Positions 1 to 8,214 are shown, counted from the stretch's first letter. The stretch is 42,358 bases of DNA from Nocardioides sp. (GCF_024509035.1 NZ_JANINT010000084.1:3588-45945), one strand, 5' to 3'. Notes: generated by a model from the sequence alone, not told the origin. Numbers and translations are program-made.

Positions 1-39
1 GCGCCGTCCGTGCGCCGTCCGTGCGCCGTCCGTGCGCCG
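1..39. repeat. 11-bp tandem repeat at window edge
   Basis: Three full copies and a partial fourth of GCGCCGTCCGT, in direct tandem from the first base of the window. The array may continue to the left. It lies upstream of the CHAP-domain gene, and I see no coding role for it. The unit is not a multiple of three, which argues against a coding repeat. Confidence 0.9.
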
Positions 40-147
40 GAGATGGTCGCGGGAACACGAATTACACGGATGTAGTTTTAACCTTTGCCATCGGCGTGTC
101 TCCTTGACAATTTCGTCACTTTGTTCCCAACAGGCGTCAACTGTCCC

Positions 148-153
148 TAGACT
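148..153 (+). promoter_or_regulatory. Candidate leaderless -10 box (TAGACT)
   Basis: TAGACT fits the actinobacterial TANNNT -10 pattern and ends 7 nt before the GTG at 161. There is no Shine-Dalgarno-like run before that GTG, so transcription may begin at or next to the start codon. A TTGACA lies at 104-109, but it is too far away to be a matching -35. Confidence 0.4.
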
Positions 154-160
154 CCCACCC

Positions 161-1873
161 GTGACGACGCGATCTCGCCTGCGCGCGCCCCTGACCTCCG
201 CACTCGTCGGCGCGGTGGTCGCGGGGCTGCTGGCGTTCGCACCGGCACCCGCGTCCGCCGCCCCGGTTGCTCCGGTCTCGACCGACACGGGCGGGAAGGC
301 CGGGATGCTCGGCGCGCCCGACCCGAACGGCGAGCCCTCCGCGGTCTTCAAGCGCAGCGCGTACCTCTGCATGGGCTACAACGCGTGCCGCGACGCCGGC
401 ATGGGCAACGCCGGCTACGCCACCAACAGCCGGACCATGTACTGGCGCATGTACGCCGGTCACAACTGCACCAACTACGCGGCGTACCGGATGGTCAAGA
501 GCGGGCTGCCGAACGAGCGGCCGTGGTCGGGCGGCGGCAACGCCACCTACTGGGGCACCTCGATGTCCTCGATCACCGACGGCACGCCGCGCGTCGGCGC
601 GGTCGCGTGGTGGAAGGCCAACACCGGGCCTGCCGGCTCCTCGGGCCACGTCGCCTACGTCGAGCGCGTGGTCTCCGCGGACGAGATCGTGATCTCGCAG
701 GACAGCTGGAACGGCGACTTCTCCTGGGCCGTCGTGACCCGCAGCAGCGGCAACTGGCCCAGTGGGTTCGTGCACTTCAACGACAAGCCGCTGACCAACG
801 TCGAGGTCCCGGTCGTCTCGGGCACCCCCAAGGTGGGCGCCGTGCTCACCGCCAGCTCCGGCGCGTGGCGCCCGACGGCGGTGAACGTGAGCTACCAGTG
901 GCTCGCCGACGGCGAACCGGTCGCAGGCGCCGTGGGCACGACCCTCAAGCTGACCCGGGCACAGCTCGACCAGCAGCTGACCGTGCGCGCCACCGCGACC
1001 CAGCTCGGCTACCCGTCCGCGTCGGCGACCTCCGTCCCGACCGAGCCCGTGCAGCCCGGGCAGCTGAAGAACCTCACCGTGCCGGCGATCACCGGTGAGG
1101 CGAAGGTCGACTCCTCCCTCACGCTCTCCCCCGGCACCTGGAACCCCGCCCCGTCGACGCTCACCTACGCGTGGTTCGCCGACGGTGCTGCGATCCCGGG
1201 TGCAGACACGACCACGCTGGCTCTCGGCCCCGAGCTCGTCGGCCGGACCATCACGGCTCAGGTCACGGCGGTGCGCACGGGCTACAACCCCGTGACGGCC
1301 GCGGCCGCGCCGAGCCTGCCGGTCGCACCGGGCACGTTCGCCGTCGACACCGCGCCGTCCCTCCAGGGCACTGCGCGGCTCGGCGAGACGCTGACGGTCG
1401 ACCCCGGCCGGTTCGCCCCGGGCGACGGCCAGGTCGTGGTCGGCATCCAGTGGCTGCGCGACGGCCAGTCCGTGCCGGACGCGACCGGGACGTCGTACGC
1501 CGTCACGAACAGCGATCTCGGCAGCCGCATCTCCGCCCGGGTCACCCTGTCGCGGCCCGGCTACACGACGACGACGCTCGAGACGCCTCGCTCGGAGACC
1601 GTCAAGACCGACCCGCGGATGCGCCTCCTCGTCACGCCCGGGAAGCACCGCGTCAAGGTGACGATCTCCCTGACGGCCACCGGCGTCGACCAGGTGACCG
1701 GGCCTGTCGTCGTCCGGTTCGCCGGCGTCGCCCACCAGGTCACCCTGCGTGGCGGCACCGCGACCCTGCGGATCAAGGACCTGGCGCCGGGCAAGCGCAC
1801 CATGACCGTGCGGTACGCCGGCAGCGACACGGTCAACCGGCTCGTCGTCACCCGCACGGTCCGCGTGCGTTGA
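161..1873 (+). CDS. Secreted CHAP-domain peptidoglycan hydrolase with Ig-like repeats
   Basis: This 570-residue protein is probably exported and cuts cell-wall peptidoglycan as an amidase or endopeptidase. Residues 1-35 form a Sec signal peptide (arginines, hydrophobic core, ASA-A cleavage site). A CHAP domain covers about 90-206, with the likely catalytic Cys103 in HNCTNYAAYR, His163 in GHVAYVE and an acidic residue near Asp181. Three similar modules of about 90 residues follow, each with GTW or GAW, a YxW(L/F)(A/R)DG motif and a G(R/Y/S)xIxAxVT-like strand, then a C-terminal Ig-like domain. Such modules usually hold the enzyme in the wall. GTG at 161 was chosen because it starts the signal peptide; the frame stays open upstream to 32, but that extension would bury the signal. 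Confidence 0.88.
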   Translation: MTTRSRLRAPLTSALVGAVVAGLLAFAPAPASAAPVAPVSTDTGGKAGMLGAPDPNGEPSAVFKRSAYLCMGYNACRDAGMGNAGYATNSRTMYWRMYAGHNCTNYAAYRMVKSGLPNERPWSGGGNATYWGTSMSSITDGTPRVGAVAWWKANTGPAGSSGHVAYVERVVSADEIVISQDSWNGDFSWAVVTRSSGNWPSGFVHFNDKPLTNVEVPVVSGTPKVGAVLTASSGAWRPTAVNVSYQWLADGEPVAGAVGTTLKLTRAQLDQQLTVRATATQLGYPSASATSVPTEPVQPGQLKNLTVPAITGEAKVDSSLTLSPGTWNPAPSTLTYAWFADGAAIPGADTTTLALGPELVGRTITAQVTAVRTGYNPVTAAAAPSLPVAPGTFAVDTAPSLQGTARLGETLTVDPGRFAPGDGQVVVGIQWLRDGQSVPDATGTSYAVTNSDLGSRISARVTLSRPGYTTTTLETPRSETVKTDPRMRLLVTPGKHRVKVTISLTATGVDQVTGPVVVRFAGVAHQVTLRGGTATLRIKDLAPGKRTMTVRYAGSDTVNRLVVTRTVRVR

Positions 1874-1885
1874 GCCTCGAGGCTC
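1872..1885. terminator. Palindrome at convergent gene ends
   Basis: GAGCCTCGAGGCTC is a perfect 14-bp palindrome. It begins inside the TGA stop of the CHAP gene and ends 9 bp before the stop of the convergent LCP gene. It may act as a bidirectional terminator or mRNA 3' end, but no T tract follows. Confidence 0.4.
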
Positions 1886-1894
1886 GCCCGGCGC

Positions 1895-3352
1895 TCAGCC
1901 CTCCGGGTGGTAGCCGCAGGCGTCCTCGGTCTTGACCGGGGTGCCGGCGTCGTCCTGGGGACCGGAGGGTGCGCGAGGCTCGAGGGCCTTGTCGACCACC
2001 GACTGCATCCACGTGAAGTCGGGGTCACCGGAGAAGAACTTGTCCGAGGACACGAAGGCCATCGACTTGATCTTCTTCTCCTTGACCTTGAGCGCGAGGT
2101 CGACGAAGGCCGGCATCAGCTTCCGAGGGACGTCGGTGCGCAGGATCTCCTCCCCCGCCTTCGCGAGGTCCTGGTAGCGGCGCAGCACGTTGAGCGGGTC
2201 GGCCTCGTCGATGATGGCGCTGACCATGCAGCGCTGGCGCAGCATCCGCTCGTAGTCGTCGGAGCCCCAGCGGCCGCGGGAGTACCACAGCGCGTGGAAG
2301 CCGTCGAGGTGCTGGTCGGGACCCGGCTCGAGGTAGCCGGTCGGTGGGATGCCGAGGTCGGTGTTGCCGTTGATCGCGATCGGTTCGTTGATGTTCACGG
2401 TCACGCCGCCGATGGCGTCGACGAGCTGCTGGAAGCCGAGCAGGTTGATCAGGACGTAGTAGTCGACGTGGGTACCCAGGCTGCCCGCCACCGCCTGCTT
2501 CACCGCGTCGGCACCCTCGTTCTCGGAGTCGCCGAGGATGTGCGGGTAGAGCGCCGGCACCTGGCTGTAGACGGCGTTGAGCATCCAGTTGCCCGGGTCG
2601 CCCTCGCCGCGGAAGCCGTCGGGGAACACCTCGTGCAGTGGGCTGTCCTCGGGGAACTGCGCGTTCATCATGTTGCGCGGCAGGCTGAACATCACCGCCT
2701 TGCCGCTCTGGGTGTTCATGCTGAGCAGGATCACCGAGTCGGTGCGGATACCGGTGCGCCCGACGCCGCCGTCACCGCCCAGCAGCAGGACGTTGACCTG
2801 CTCCCGACCGGCCCACGGGTCCGCCTCCGTGACGTCCTCGGGAGTGGTCGCGGTCTGCTCGTCGTCGAAGACGGTCGCGACGAAGTGGGCCTGGGTCATC
2901 GCGATCCGGACGCTCTGGACGGCCGGCAGGGCGACCAGGATGCACAGCAGCGAGACGACCAACGCCCCGAGACCGCCCTCGAGACGCGTCATCCCGCGCG
3001 GACGTGCCATCGCGTACGTCGTCACCACGACGAAGGCCCAGCCCACGAACGCGACCCCGATCACGACGGCCGCCACCCGCAGCCGGGCGGGGTCGAAGGC
3101 GAAGTCCACGAGCCGGTTCAGGTCGCGGGCGTAGAGCCCGAGCAGCAGCAGGCCGGCGAGGAACGGCACGAGCACGACGTAGCCGAGGCGGCGTCGGGTC
3201 CACAGGTAGCCGGCGCCCGGCAGCAGGGCGCCCATGATCGTGACCCAGAGGGCCCCGGCGAGCGTGCGGGCCCGACGGAAGGTCCGCGCGGGCCGTGCCG
3301 CGCGGTGCCGAGGGCGTGCCGCAGACGCGGGCGTCTCCACCGACGTCGACAT
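1895..3352 (-). CDS. LytR-CpsA-Psr (LCP) family cell-wall polymer transferase
   Basis: LCP enzymes move polyprenyl-linked glycopolymers onto peptidoglycan outside the membrane. This 485-residue protein has a basic cytoplasmic N-terminus and four hydrophobic segments (about residues 33-52, 58-76, 92-115 and 123-150), more than the single helix of classical LytR. The extracellular LCP domain starts near residue 185 (VNVLLLGGDGG) and contains the RTDSVIL and SLPRN motifs, DAIGGV and a YSRGRWGSDDYERMLRQ arginine-rich motif that matches the pyrophosphate/lipid-binding signature. A GGGAGGG ribosome site precedes the ATG at 3352, and a possible -10 (TAGCCT) lies at 3382-3387 on this strand. It is convergent with the CHAP hydrolase, another wall gene. 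Confidence 0.9.
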   Translation of the reverse strand: MSTSVETPASAARPRHRAARPARTFRRARTLAGALWVTIMGALLPGAGYLWTRRRLGYVVLVPFLAGLLLLGLYARDLNRLVDFAFDPARLRVAAVVIGVAFVGWAFVVVTTYAMARPRGMTRLEGGLGALVVSLLCILVALPAVQSVRIAMTQAHFVATVFDDEQTATTPEDVTEADPWAGREQVNVLLLGGDGGVGRTGIRTDSVILLSMNTQSGKAVMFSLPRNMMNAQFPEDSPLHEVFPDGFRGEGDPGNWMLNAVYSQVPALYPHILGDSENEGADAVKQAVAGSLGTHVDYYVLINLLGFQQLVDAIGGVTVNINEPIAINGNTDLGIPPTGYLEPGPDQHLDGFHALWYSRGRWGSDDYERMLRQRCMVSAIIDEADPLNVLRRYQDLAKAGEEILRTDVPRKLMPAFVDLALKVKEKKIKSMAFVSSDKFFSGDPDFTWMQSVVDKALEPRAPSGPQDDAGTPVKTEDACGYHPEG

Positions 3353-3398
3353 GCGCGTACCCTCCCGGCCGAACCGAGCAGAGGCTACCGCAGCAATG

Positions 3399-4997
3399 TC
3401 AGGGCACTGTCAGAGCGCGCGCAGGCTGCTCGTCGTACGTGCGACCGCGTTCGGCGCGCACCCAGAGGACGCCGTCGCCGGGCGTCGGGCCCTGCGCCGC
3501 GAGCTCGCGCTTGAGCACCTTGTTGGTGGCCGTGCTCGGCAGGTCGGGGGCGATCCGCACGTAGCGCGGCCAGCCCTTGGGCGACAGGTCGGGCTGCGCG
3601 GCGAGGAACGTCTCGAGCTCCGCTGGTGTCAGGCTCGCCCCGTCCTGGAGCACGACCGCGGCCATCACCTGGTCGCCGACGTTCTCGTCGGGCACGGCGT
3701 AGACGGCGACGCGGTTGATCGCGGGGAGCCGCTGGAGGATCCGCTCGATGGGTGCGGCGGCGAGGTTCTCCCCGTCGACCCGCATCCAGTCGGCCGTTCG
3801 GCCCGCCAGGTAGATCCAGCCGTCGGCGTCGCGGTAGGCCAGGTCGCCGGACCAGTACATGCCGTGACGCAGCCGCTCCTCGTTCGCGGAGCTGTCGTTG
3901 TAGTAGCCGTTGAAGTAGCCCGCGCCCTGGGTGTTGACCAGCTCTCCCACGGCGCGGTCGGCGTTCGTGAGCGCGCCGTGCTCGTCGAGGACCGCGACCT
4001 CGCACTCGGTGACGGTCTCGGGGTCGTAGATCGCGACGCCGTCGGCGCCGCGCCCGATCGAGCCGCGCGGGGTGCCGGGCTCGCGGGTGATGATCACCGC
4101 GAGCTCGGTGGAGCCGAAGCCGTCCCACACCTCGCAGCCGAAGCGCCGGCTGAACTCGTCGATGTCGCGATCGCTGGCCTCGTTGCCGAACGCCACCCGC
4201 AGCGGGTTGTCCGCGTCGTCGGGCCGCTCGGGCGTGGCGAGGACGTAGGCGAGCGGTTTGCCGACGTAGTTCATGTACGTCACGCCGTAGCGGCGCACGT
4301 CGTCGAGGAACCGCGAGGCGCTGAATCGCGCCGGGACGATCGTGGATCCTCCGCAGACGGCGGGGCTCCAGCCCGCGACGACCGCATTGGAGTGGAACAG
4401 CGGCATGGAGACGTAGCAGACGTCGTCACCCCCGAGGCCGTAGCGGCCCTGCAGGTTGAGGCCCGCGAACAGCACCATCAGGTGGCTGACCTGGACGGCC
4501 TTGGGATCCCCGCTGGTGCCCGAGGTGAAGATCATCATGAACGTGTCCATCGCGCCCACCTCGCGGTACGGCGTCAGCGGCCCGGCCGCGGCGACCAGGT
4601 CGGCCCACTCCTGGGTCGAGGTGTCGAGGACCCGGACGCCGTCGAGGTCGAGACCCTCGAGCAGCGGCCGGTGCTCGGCGTCGGTGACCAGCAGCTGGCA
4701 CTCGGCGCGGTGGATGTCGGCGCGCAGTCCCTCCCCCCGGCGCGTGGTGTTGATGCCGCACAGCACGTAGCCGCCGAGCGCCGCGCCGGCCATCGCGCGC
4801 AGCATGTCCGGGGTGTTGCCGAGCAGGGTGCCGACGTGCAGGACCCGTCCGCGATCCGCGACGCCGATGAGCGCGGCCGCCACGGCCTCGGACTCGGCCA
4901 CGTGCTCGCGCCAGGTCCAGCTCTGCTCGGCGTACCGGACGGCGGTGTGGTCGTCCTCGGCCCGCTCCCGCAGCAGCTGCTGCACGGTCTCCGCCAC
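3399..4997 (-). CDS. fadD17: FadD17-like acyl-CoA ligase
   Basis: A 532-residue member of the adenylate-forming family, predicted to activate a carboxylic acid to its CoA thioester through an acyl-AMP. The P-loop-like motif IFTSGTSGDPKAV is at 156-168, the GFGSTE motif at 293-298, SGDLAYRDADGW at 383-394 and the catalytic lysine in NKVLK near the C-terminus. Overall it resembles mycobacterial FadD17, a ligase for steroid side chains of intermediate length in cholesterol degradation. The start is a GTG with the strong ribosome site GAGGGGGAA. Promoter-like TTGCAG and TAGTTT boxes with 17-bp spacing overlap a KstR-type operator, which supports the steroid assignment. The fadE26 and fadE27 genes usual beside fadD17 in mycobacteria are not in this window. 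Confidence 0.8.
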   Translation of the reverse strand: MAETVQQLLRERAEDDHTAVRYAEQSWTWREHVAESEAVAAALIGVADRGRVLHVGTLLGNTPDMLRAMAGAALGGYVLCGINTTRRGEGLRADIHRAECQLLVTDAEHRPLLEGLDLDGVRVLDTSTQEWADLVAAAGPLTPYREVGAMDTFMMIFTSGTSGDPKAVQVSHLMVLFAGLNLQGRYGLGGDDVCYVSMPLFHSNAVVAGWSPAVCGGSTIVPARFSASRFLDDVRRYGVTYMNYVGKPLAYVLATPERPDDADNPLRVAFGNEASDRDIDEFSRRFGCEVWDGFGSTELAVIITREPGTPRGSIGRGADGVAIYDPETVTECEVAVLDEHGALTNADRAVGELVNTQGAGYFNGYYNDSSANEERLRHGMYWSGDLAYRDADGWIYLAGRTADWMRVDGENLAAAPIERILQRLPAINRVAVYAVPDENVGDQVMAAVVLQDGASLTPAELETFLAAQPDLSPKGWPRYVRIAPDLPSTATNKVLKRELAAQGPTPGDGVLWVRAERGRTYDEQPARALTVP

Positions 4998-5038
4998 GTG
5001 GTTCCCCCTCGGTCGCCCCTCGCTCGCTGACGCGCGTC

Positions 5039-5067
5039 AAACTAGGCGACGATCGACTAGTCTGCAA
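5039..5067 (-). promoter_or_regulatory. Candidate promoter of the FadD17-like gene
   Basis: Reading the minus strand, TTGCAG (5067-5062) and TAGTTT (5044-5039) are separated by 17 bp and lie upstream of the GTG at 4997. The -35 box overlaps the KstR-like operator, so a bound repressor would block polymerase. The boxes were read by eye. Confidence 0.5.
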
Positions 5068-5076
5068 CACGTTCTA
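5063..5076. promoter_or_regulatory. KstR-type operator
   Basis: TGCAACACGTTCTA matches the published mycobacterial KstR consensus TnnAACnnGTTnnA at every fixed position. KstR is the TetR-family repressor of cholesterol catabolism. The site lies between the divergent fadD17-like gene and the unknown gene at 5102, so it could control both. The flanks (CTAGTC and CTAGTT) are also roughly symmetrical. No kstR gene is in the window. Confidence 0.7.
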
Positions 5077-5101
5077 GTTCCATGACGCGTCGGGAGGCAC
5101 C

Positions 5102-6325
5102 GTGCCCAGCCGCTCCGCGAGCCGGTATGCCGCCCTGTCGCGCGCGGAGTTGGCCACCCTCGTCCCCGAGCTGCTGCTGGTCGGACAGCTCATCGACCGA
5201 TCCGGCATGGCGTGGTGCATCTCGGCCTGGGGCCGCGAGGAGATGGCGCAGATCGCGATCGAGGAGTGGGCCGGCGCCAGCCCGGTCTACACCCGTCGCA
5301 TGCAGCGCGCGCTGGGCTACGAGGGCAGTGACGTCGTGACGATCTTCAAGGGGCTGCAGCTCGACATCGGCGCTCCCCCGCAGTTCATGGACTTCCGCTA
5401 CGAGGTCACCGATCCCTGGCACGGCACGTTCCACCTCGACCACTGCGGCGCGCTGATGGATGTCGAGCCGATGGGCGAGGAGTACGTCGTCTCGATGTGT
5501 CACGACATCGAGGACCCGACCTTCGACGCCACCGCGGTGGCGACCAACCCGCGCGCGCAGGTACGGCCCGTGCACCGTCCGCCGCGCTCCCCGGCCGACC
5601 GGCACCCGCACTGTGCGTGGACCGTGACGATCGACGAGTCGCACCCACCGGTGGAGCCGCTGGCGCCGTACTTCACGATCGCGGCGACGCGGGCCGCGAC
5701 CCTCGACCTCGATCCGATCGACACCGCGGACGAGGGCGCTGGCGACTACTCCGGTCCGCTGGTGGGCGACGTCGACTTCGCAGCGTTCTCACACTCCGCA
5801 CTCGTGCGGATCGCCGACGAGGTGTGCCTGCAGATGCACCTGCTGAACCTCTCCTTCGGGCTCGCCGTCCGGGCTCGGGCCGTCGACGGGACGCAGGCGC
5901 TCGAGGTCATGACCAAGCAGCTGGTCGGGATCGCCGGGATCGCGGCCGAGCGGATCGCGCGGGCCCTCGACCTCGACGACCCGGTGCGGGTCCTCGAGCT
6001 GCACCCGCTGCTCAACCCGGCGGCGTACGTCGACGCGACGGTGCTCGACAGCGCGGTGAGCGTGCGCCCGGGGGCCGCGACCCAGGACGGCGCGTGGATC
6101 GCGCTGTGCGGTCCCGGGCGCGAGCGTCCCCTGCAGGCCGTGGTGCGCGCGGTCGACCCCCACCTCGACGTCGAGGTCTCGGGCACGGCCGCGGAGTGGA
6201 CGGCGCGGGTCGTGCGCCGTCGCGACCCGGCTCCCGAGGCCGACGAGGTGGCGGTGACCCGCTTCAGCACCGGCTCGTCGTTCGCGTTCGAACCGCGCAG
6301 GTCGCTCCCGATCACGCCCGTGTGA
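5102..6325 (+). CDS. Protein of unknown function divergent from fadD17
   Basis: I do not recognise this 407-residue protein. It has no signal peptide and no clear membrane segment. The N-terminal half contains a conserved-looking stretch around residues 115-160 with the motifs HLDHCGALMDVEP and CHDIEDPTFDATA, whose Cys and His residues could bind metal or cofactor. A mostly helical region follows, including a run of about 60 residues rich in Ala and Leu (about 230-290). The GTG start at 5102 has a good GGGAGG ribosome site. It shares an upstream region containing a KstR-type operator with the fadD17-like gene, so a role in steroid or isoprenoid acid breakdown is inferred from position alone. 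Codon use is like that of its neighbours. Confidence 0.75.
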   Translation: MPSRSASRYAALSRAELATLVPELLLVGQLIDRSGMAWCISAWGREEMAQIAIEEWAGASPVYTRRMQRALGYEGSDVVTIFKGLQLDIGAPPQFMDFRYEVTDPWHGTFHLDHCGALMDVEPMGEEYVVSMCHDIEDPTFDATAVATNPRAQVRPVHRPPRSPADRHPHCAWTVTIDESHPPVEPLAPYFTIAATRAATLDLDPIDTADEGAGDYSGPLVGDVDFAAFSHSALVRIADEVCLQMHLLNLSFGLAVRARAVDGTQALEVMTKQLVGIAGIAAERIARALDLDDPVRVLELHPLLNPAAYVDATVLDSAVSVRPGAATQDGAWIALCGPGRERPLQAVVRAVDPHLDVEVSGTAAEWTARVVRRRDPAPEADEVAVTRFSTGSSFAFEPRRSLPITPV

Positions 6326-6353
6326 GGCTTCAACCACCCGTCATACTGGATCG

Positions 6354-6977
6354 GTGCCCATCACCCGTGGCTTCACCGGCCGACGCCGGCCCGAGCGCCC
6401 CGATCGGCTGCCGCCGGGCCAGTACGACACCGGCAGCTCCTGGCCCACGCTGACCGCCGAGGCCACGCCCAGCCTCTCCCAGGAGCAGTGGGAGGAGCAG
6501 TGGCGGATGAGCGTCGACGGGCTGGTCGCCGAGCCGCACAGCTGGACCTGGAGCGAGCTCCAGGCGCTGCCGCGCTCGTCGTACGTCGGCGACATCCACT
6601 GCGTGACCACGTGGTCGAAGTTCGACATGACGTTCACCGGGGTGAGCGTCGACACCCTGCTCGAGGTCGCGCGGCCGCTGCCCGAGGCGGCGTACGTGCT
6701 CGCGCACTCCACGACCGGGTACACGACCAACCTCCCGCTCGCGGACGTGACCGGCGGCAAGGCCTGGGTCGTCTGGGAGGTCGGCGGCTCGCCCCTCCCA
6801 CGCGGGCACGGCGGCCCGGCTCGGCTGCTGGTGCCGCACCTCTACTTCTGGAAGTCCGCGAAGTGGATCACCCGGCTCGAGCTGCTCGAGCACGACCGCC
6901 CCGGGTTCTGGGAGCAGAACGGCTACCACGACCGCGGCGATCCCTGGCTCGAGCAGCGTTACCAGGGCGACCCGTGA
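6354..6977 (+). CDS. Sulfite-oxidase-like molybdopterin oxidoreductase
   Basis: A 207-residue protein made essentially of one oxidoreductase molybdopterin-binding domain, as in sulfite oxidase and MsrP (YedY). The molybdenum ligand is probably the cysteine in GDIHCVTTWSK, about residue 83. Further family motifs are DGLV near the start of the domain, FTGVSV, YTTNLPL and PHLYFWKSAKW. There is no twin-arginine or Sec signal, so it probably works in the cytoplasm, unlike MsrP. The GTG start lies 6 nt after CATACT (6342-6347), a weak leaderless -10 candidate. The flavin reductase gene follows after 10 bp and is the obvious electron donor. The substrate is unknown; sulfite and methionine sulfoxide are only guesses from the family. 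Confidence 0.87.
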   Translation: MPITRGFTGRRRPERPDRLPPGQYDTGSSWPTLTAEATPSLSQEQWEEQWRMSVDGLVAEPHSWTWSELQALPRSSYVGDIHCVTTWSKFDMTFTGVSVDTLLEVARPLPEAAYVLAHSTTGYTTNLPLADVTGGKAWVVWEVGGSPLPRGHGGPARLLVPHLYFWKSAKWITRLELLEHDRPGFWEQNGYHDRGDPWLEQRYQGDP

Positions 6978-6987
6978 GGAGGGGCCG

Positions 6988-7683
6988 ATGACGGCTCCCG
7001 CCGGCGGCTGGACGACCGGGACGATCATCGAGATCGACCACCCGACCGACCGGCTGGTGCGGCTGCGCCTGCACGTCGACGACCGGGTCGACCACATGCC
7101 CGGGCAGCACTACGTCGTGCGGCTGCGGGCGCCCGACGGCTACACCGCCCAGCGCTCCTACTCCGTCGCGTCCGACCCCGACGACCCGCTGCTGGAGCTG
7201 ATGGTCGAGTGCCTGCCGGGCGGGGAGGTCTCGGGCTTCCTCCACGACATCGCCGAGGTGGGCGACGTGCTCGAGCTGCGCGGACCCATCGGCGGCTGGT
7301 TCGTGTGGGAGGGCGACGTGCCGGCGGTGTGCCTGGCCGGCGGCTCCGGGGTGGTGCCGGTGGTGGCGATGACCCGGTACGCCCGACGGCTCGGCCTGCA
7401 CGACCTGCTGCGGGTCGTGGCCGTGGGGCGCACCTGGTCCGAGCTGCCCTACGCCGCCGAGCTGCAGCGCTACGGCGCCTTCCTCGCCCTGACGCGGGAG
7501 AACCTCGGCGACCGGGTCGCGGCCCCGCCGTACCCCGCCGAGATGGAGACCTTGGTCCACGGGGCGGAGCGGGCCTATATCTGCGGCTCGGTCGGGTTCG
7601 CGTCGTACGCCACCCGGCTGCTCCAGGAGTCGGGCATGCGCGCCGACGCCATCCGTGTCGAGCAGTTCGGCGAGTCGGGCTGA
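6988..7683 (+). CDS. FAD-binding ferredoxin-NADP reductase-like protein
   Basis: A 231-residue flavin reductase of the ferredoxin-NADP reductase superfamily. It has a beta-barrel FAD domain with RSYSVAS near residue 53, then a nucleotide-binding domain with GGSGVVP near 113 and the C-terminal YICGSVGF motif. The protein ends after this domain, so no 2Fe-2S domain is present and electrons would pass directly from FAD. GAGGAG lies just before the ATG. It follows the molybdenum oxidoreductase by 10 bp, so the two probably form a soluble two-component enzyme with NAD(P)H as donor. Confidence 0.88.
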   Translation: MTAPAGGWTTGTIIEIDHPTDRLVRLRLHVDDRVDHMPGQHYVVRLRAPDGYTAQRSYSVASDPDDPLLELMVECLPGGEVSGFLHDIAEVGDVLELRGPIGGWFVWEGDVPAVCLAGGSGVVPVVAMTRYARRLGLHDLLRVVAVGRTWSELPYAAELQRYGAFLALTRENLGDRVAAPPYPAEMETLVHGAERAYICGSVGFASYATRLLQESGMRADAIRVEQFGESG

Positions 7684-7710
7684 CGCTGGCCGCTCCCCGG
7701 AGGTGGTGCG

Positions 7711-7765
7711 GTTTGGTCACCAACGACATGCCCCGGGGCGGAATCTCTGCCGTTGGTGACCAAAC
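7711..7765. repeat. 55-bp inverted-repeat element, copy 1
   Basis: Left arm GTTTGGTCACCAACG (7711-7725), a 25-bp core (7726-7750) and right arm CGTTGGTGACCAAAC (7751-7765), a perfect reverse complement of the left arm. The core contains CCCCGGGG. Read on the minus strand, this core is nearly the same as that of copy 2, so copies 1 and 2 point in opposite directions. It lies between convergent genes. Without a T tract, a terminator role is only one possibility. Confidence 0.95.
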
Positions 7766-7798
7766 GACACACATTCCCGGCGGGGCGGAGCCGTCAGG

Positions 7799-8191
7799 TC
7801 AACCGACGTCCATCGTCCGGATGCGCTGGAAGTTGCGCCCGCCACGCCGGAACGTCGCGGCGACCGGGGCCGGCACGCGGTGCTCGGGCAGGGGCTCGGG
7901 GTCCCAGGCGCAGTCGCGGACCTGCTGCAGGTCGGCGTCGTACGCCGCCGGGCTCGCGTCGAAGCGGAGCGGACCGGTCACCACACCACGGTGGAAAAGC
8001 CCGTCCTCGTCCCGGGTCCAGACCTCGGCACCGTCGGGGACGGCACGGAACCGCTCGAGGCGGGCCGCGGTCGGTTCGTCGGCCGTGCGGGCGCCCATGC
8101 CCACGACCCCGAGCACGAGGGCCCGCTCGACGGCCGCCCAGCGGTCGACGTCGTCGAGACGCGACTGCATCGGCGCGCGAAAGGTCGGCAC
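7799..8191 (-). CDS. Small protein of unknown function
   Basis: A 130-residue protein I do not recognise. It has no signal peptide and no membrane helix. It is rich in Arg, Asp and Ala, with a central segment (WTRDEDGLFHRGVVTGPLRF, about residues 58-77) that looks like a small beta fold, and a C-terminal RRGGRNFQRI segment. The GTG start at 8191 is preceded by TACGAT (8203-8198) with a 6-nt gap, as in a leaderless transcript. The divergent gene at 8227 has the same arrangement, so the two start codons are only 35 bp apart. Confidence 0.7.
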   Translation of the reverse strand: MPTFRAPMQSRLDDVDRWAAVERALVLGVVGMGARTADEPTAARLERFRAVPDGAEVWTRDEDGLFHRGVVTGPLRFDASPAAYDADLQQVRDCAWDPEPLPEHRVPAPVAATFRRGGRNFQRIRTMDVG

Positions 8192-8197
8192 CCTGGC

Positions 8198-8203
8198 ATC
8201 GTA
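8198..8203 (-). promoter_or_regulatory. Candidate leaderless -10 box (TACGAT)
   Basis: TANNNT hexamer on the minus strand, 6 nt before the GTG at 8191. It lies 11 bp from the divergent -10 candidate at 8215-8220, so the two promoters are back to back. Confidence 0.5.
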
Positions 8204-8214
8204 GGGACCGACCG

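Noticed and set aside
1..160. Riboswitch upstream of the CHAP gene (such as the cyclic di-AMP class found before wall-hydrolase genes)
   Set aside because: Too little sequence is available and no conserved core could be recognised; the -10-like box sits right before the start codon.
3234..5030. A 598-codon open frame on the plus strand
   Set aside because: It is antisense to the fadD17-like ligase, which has complete family motifs.
7711..7765. Ordinary rho-independent terminator
   Set aside because: No T tract follows on either strand, and the strict arm conservation with fixed length is more than a terminator needs. A secondary terminator role is not excluded.
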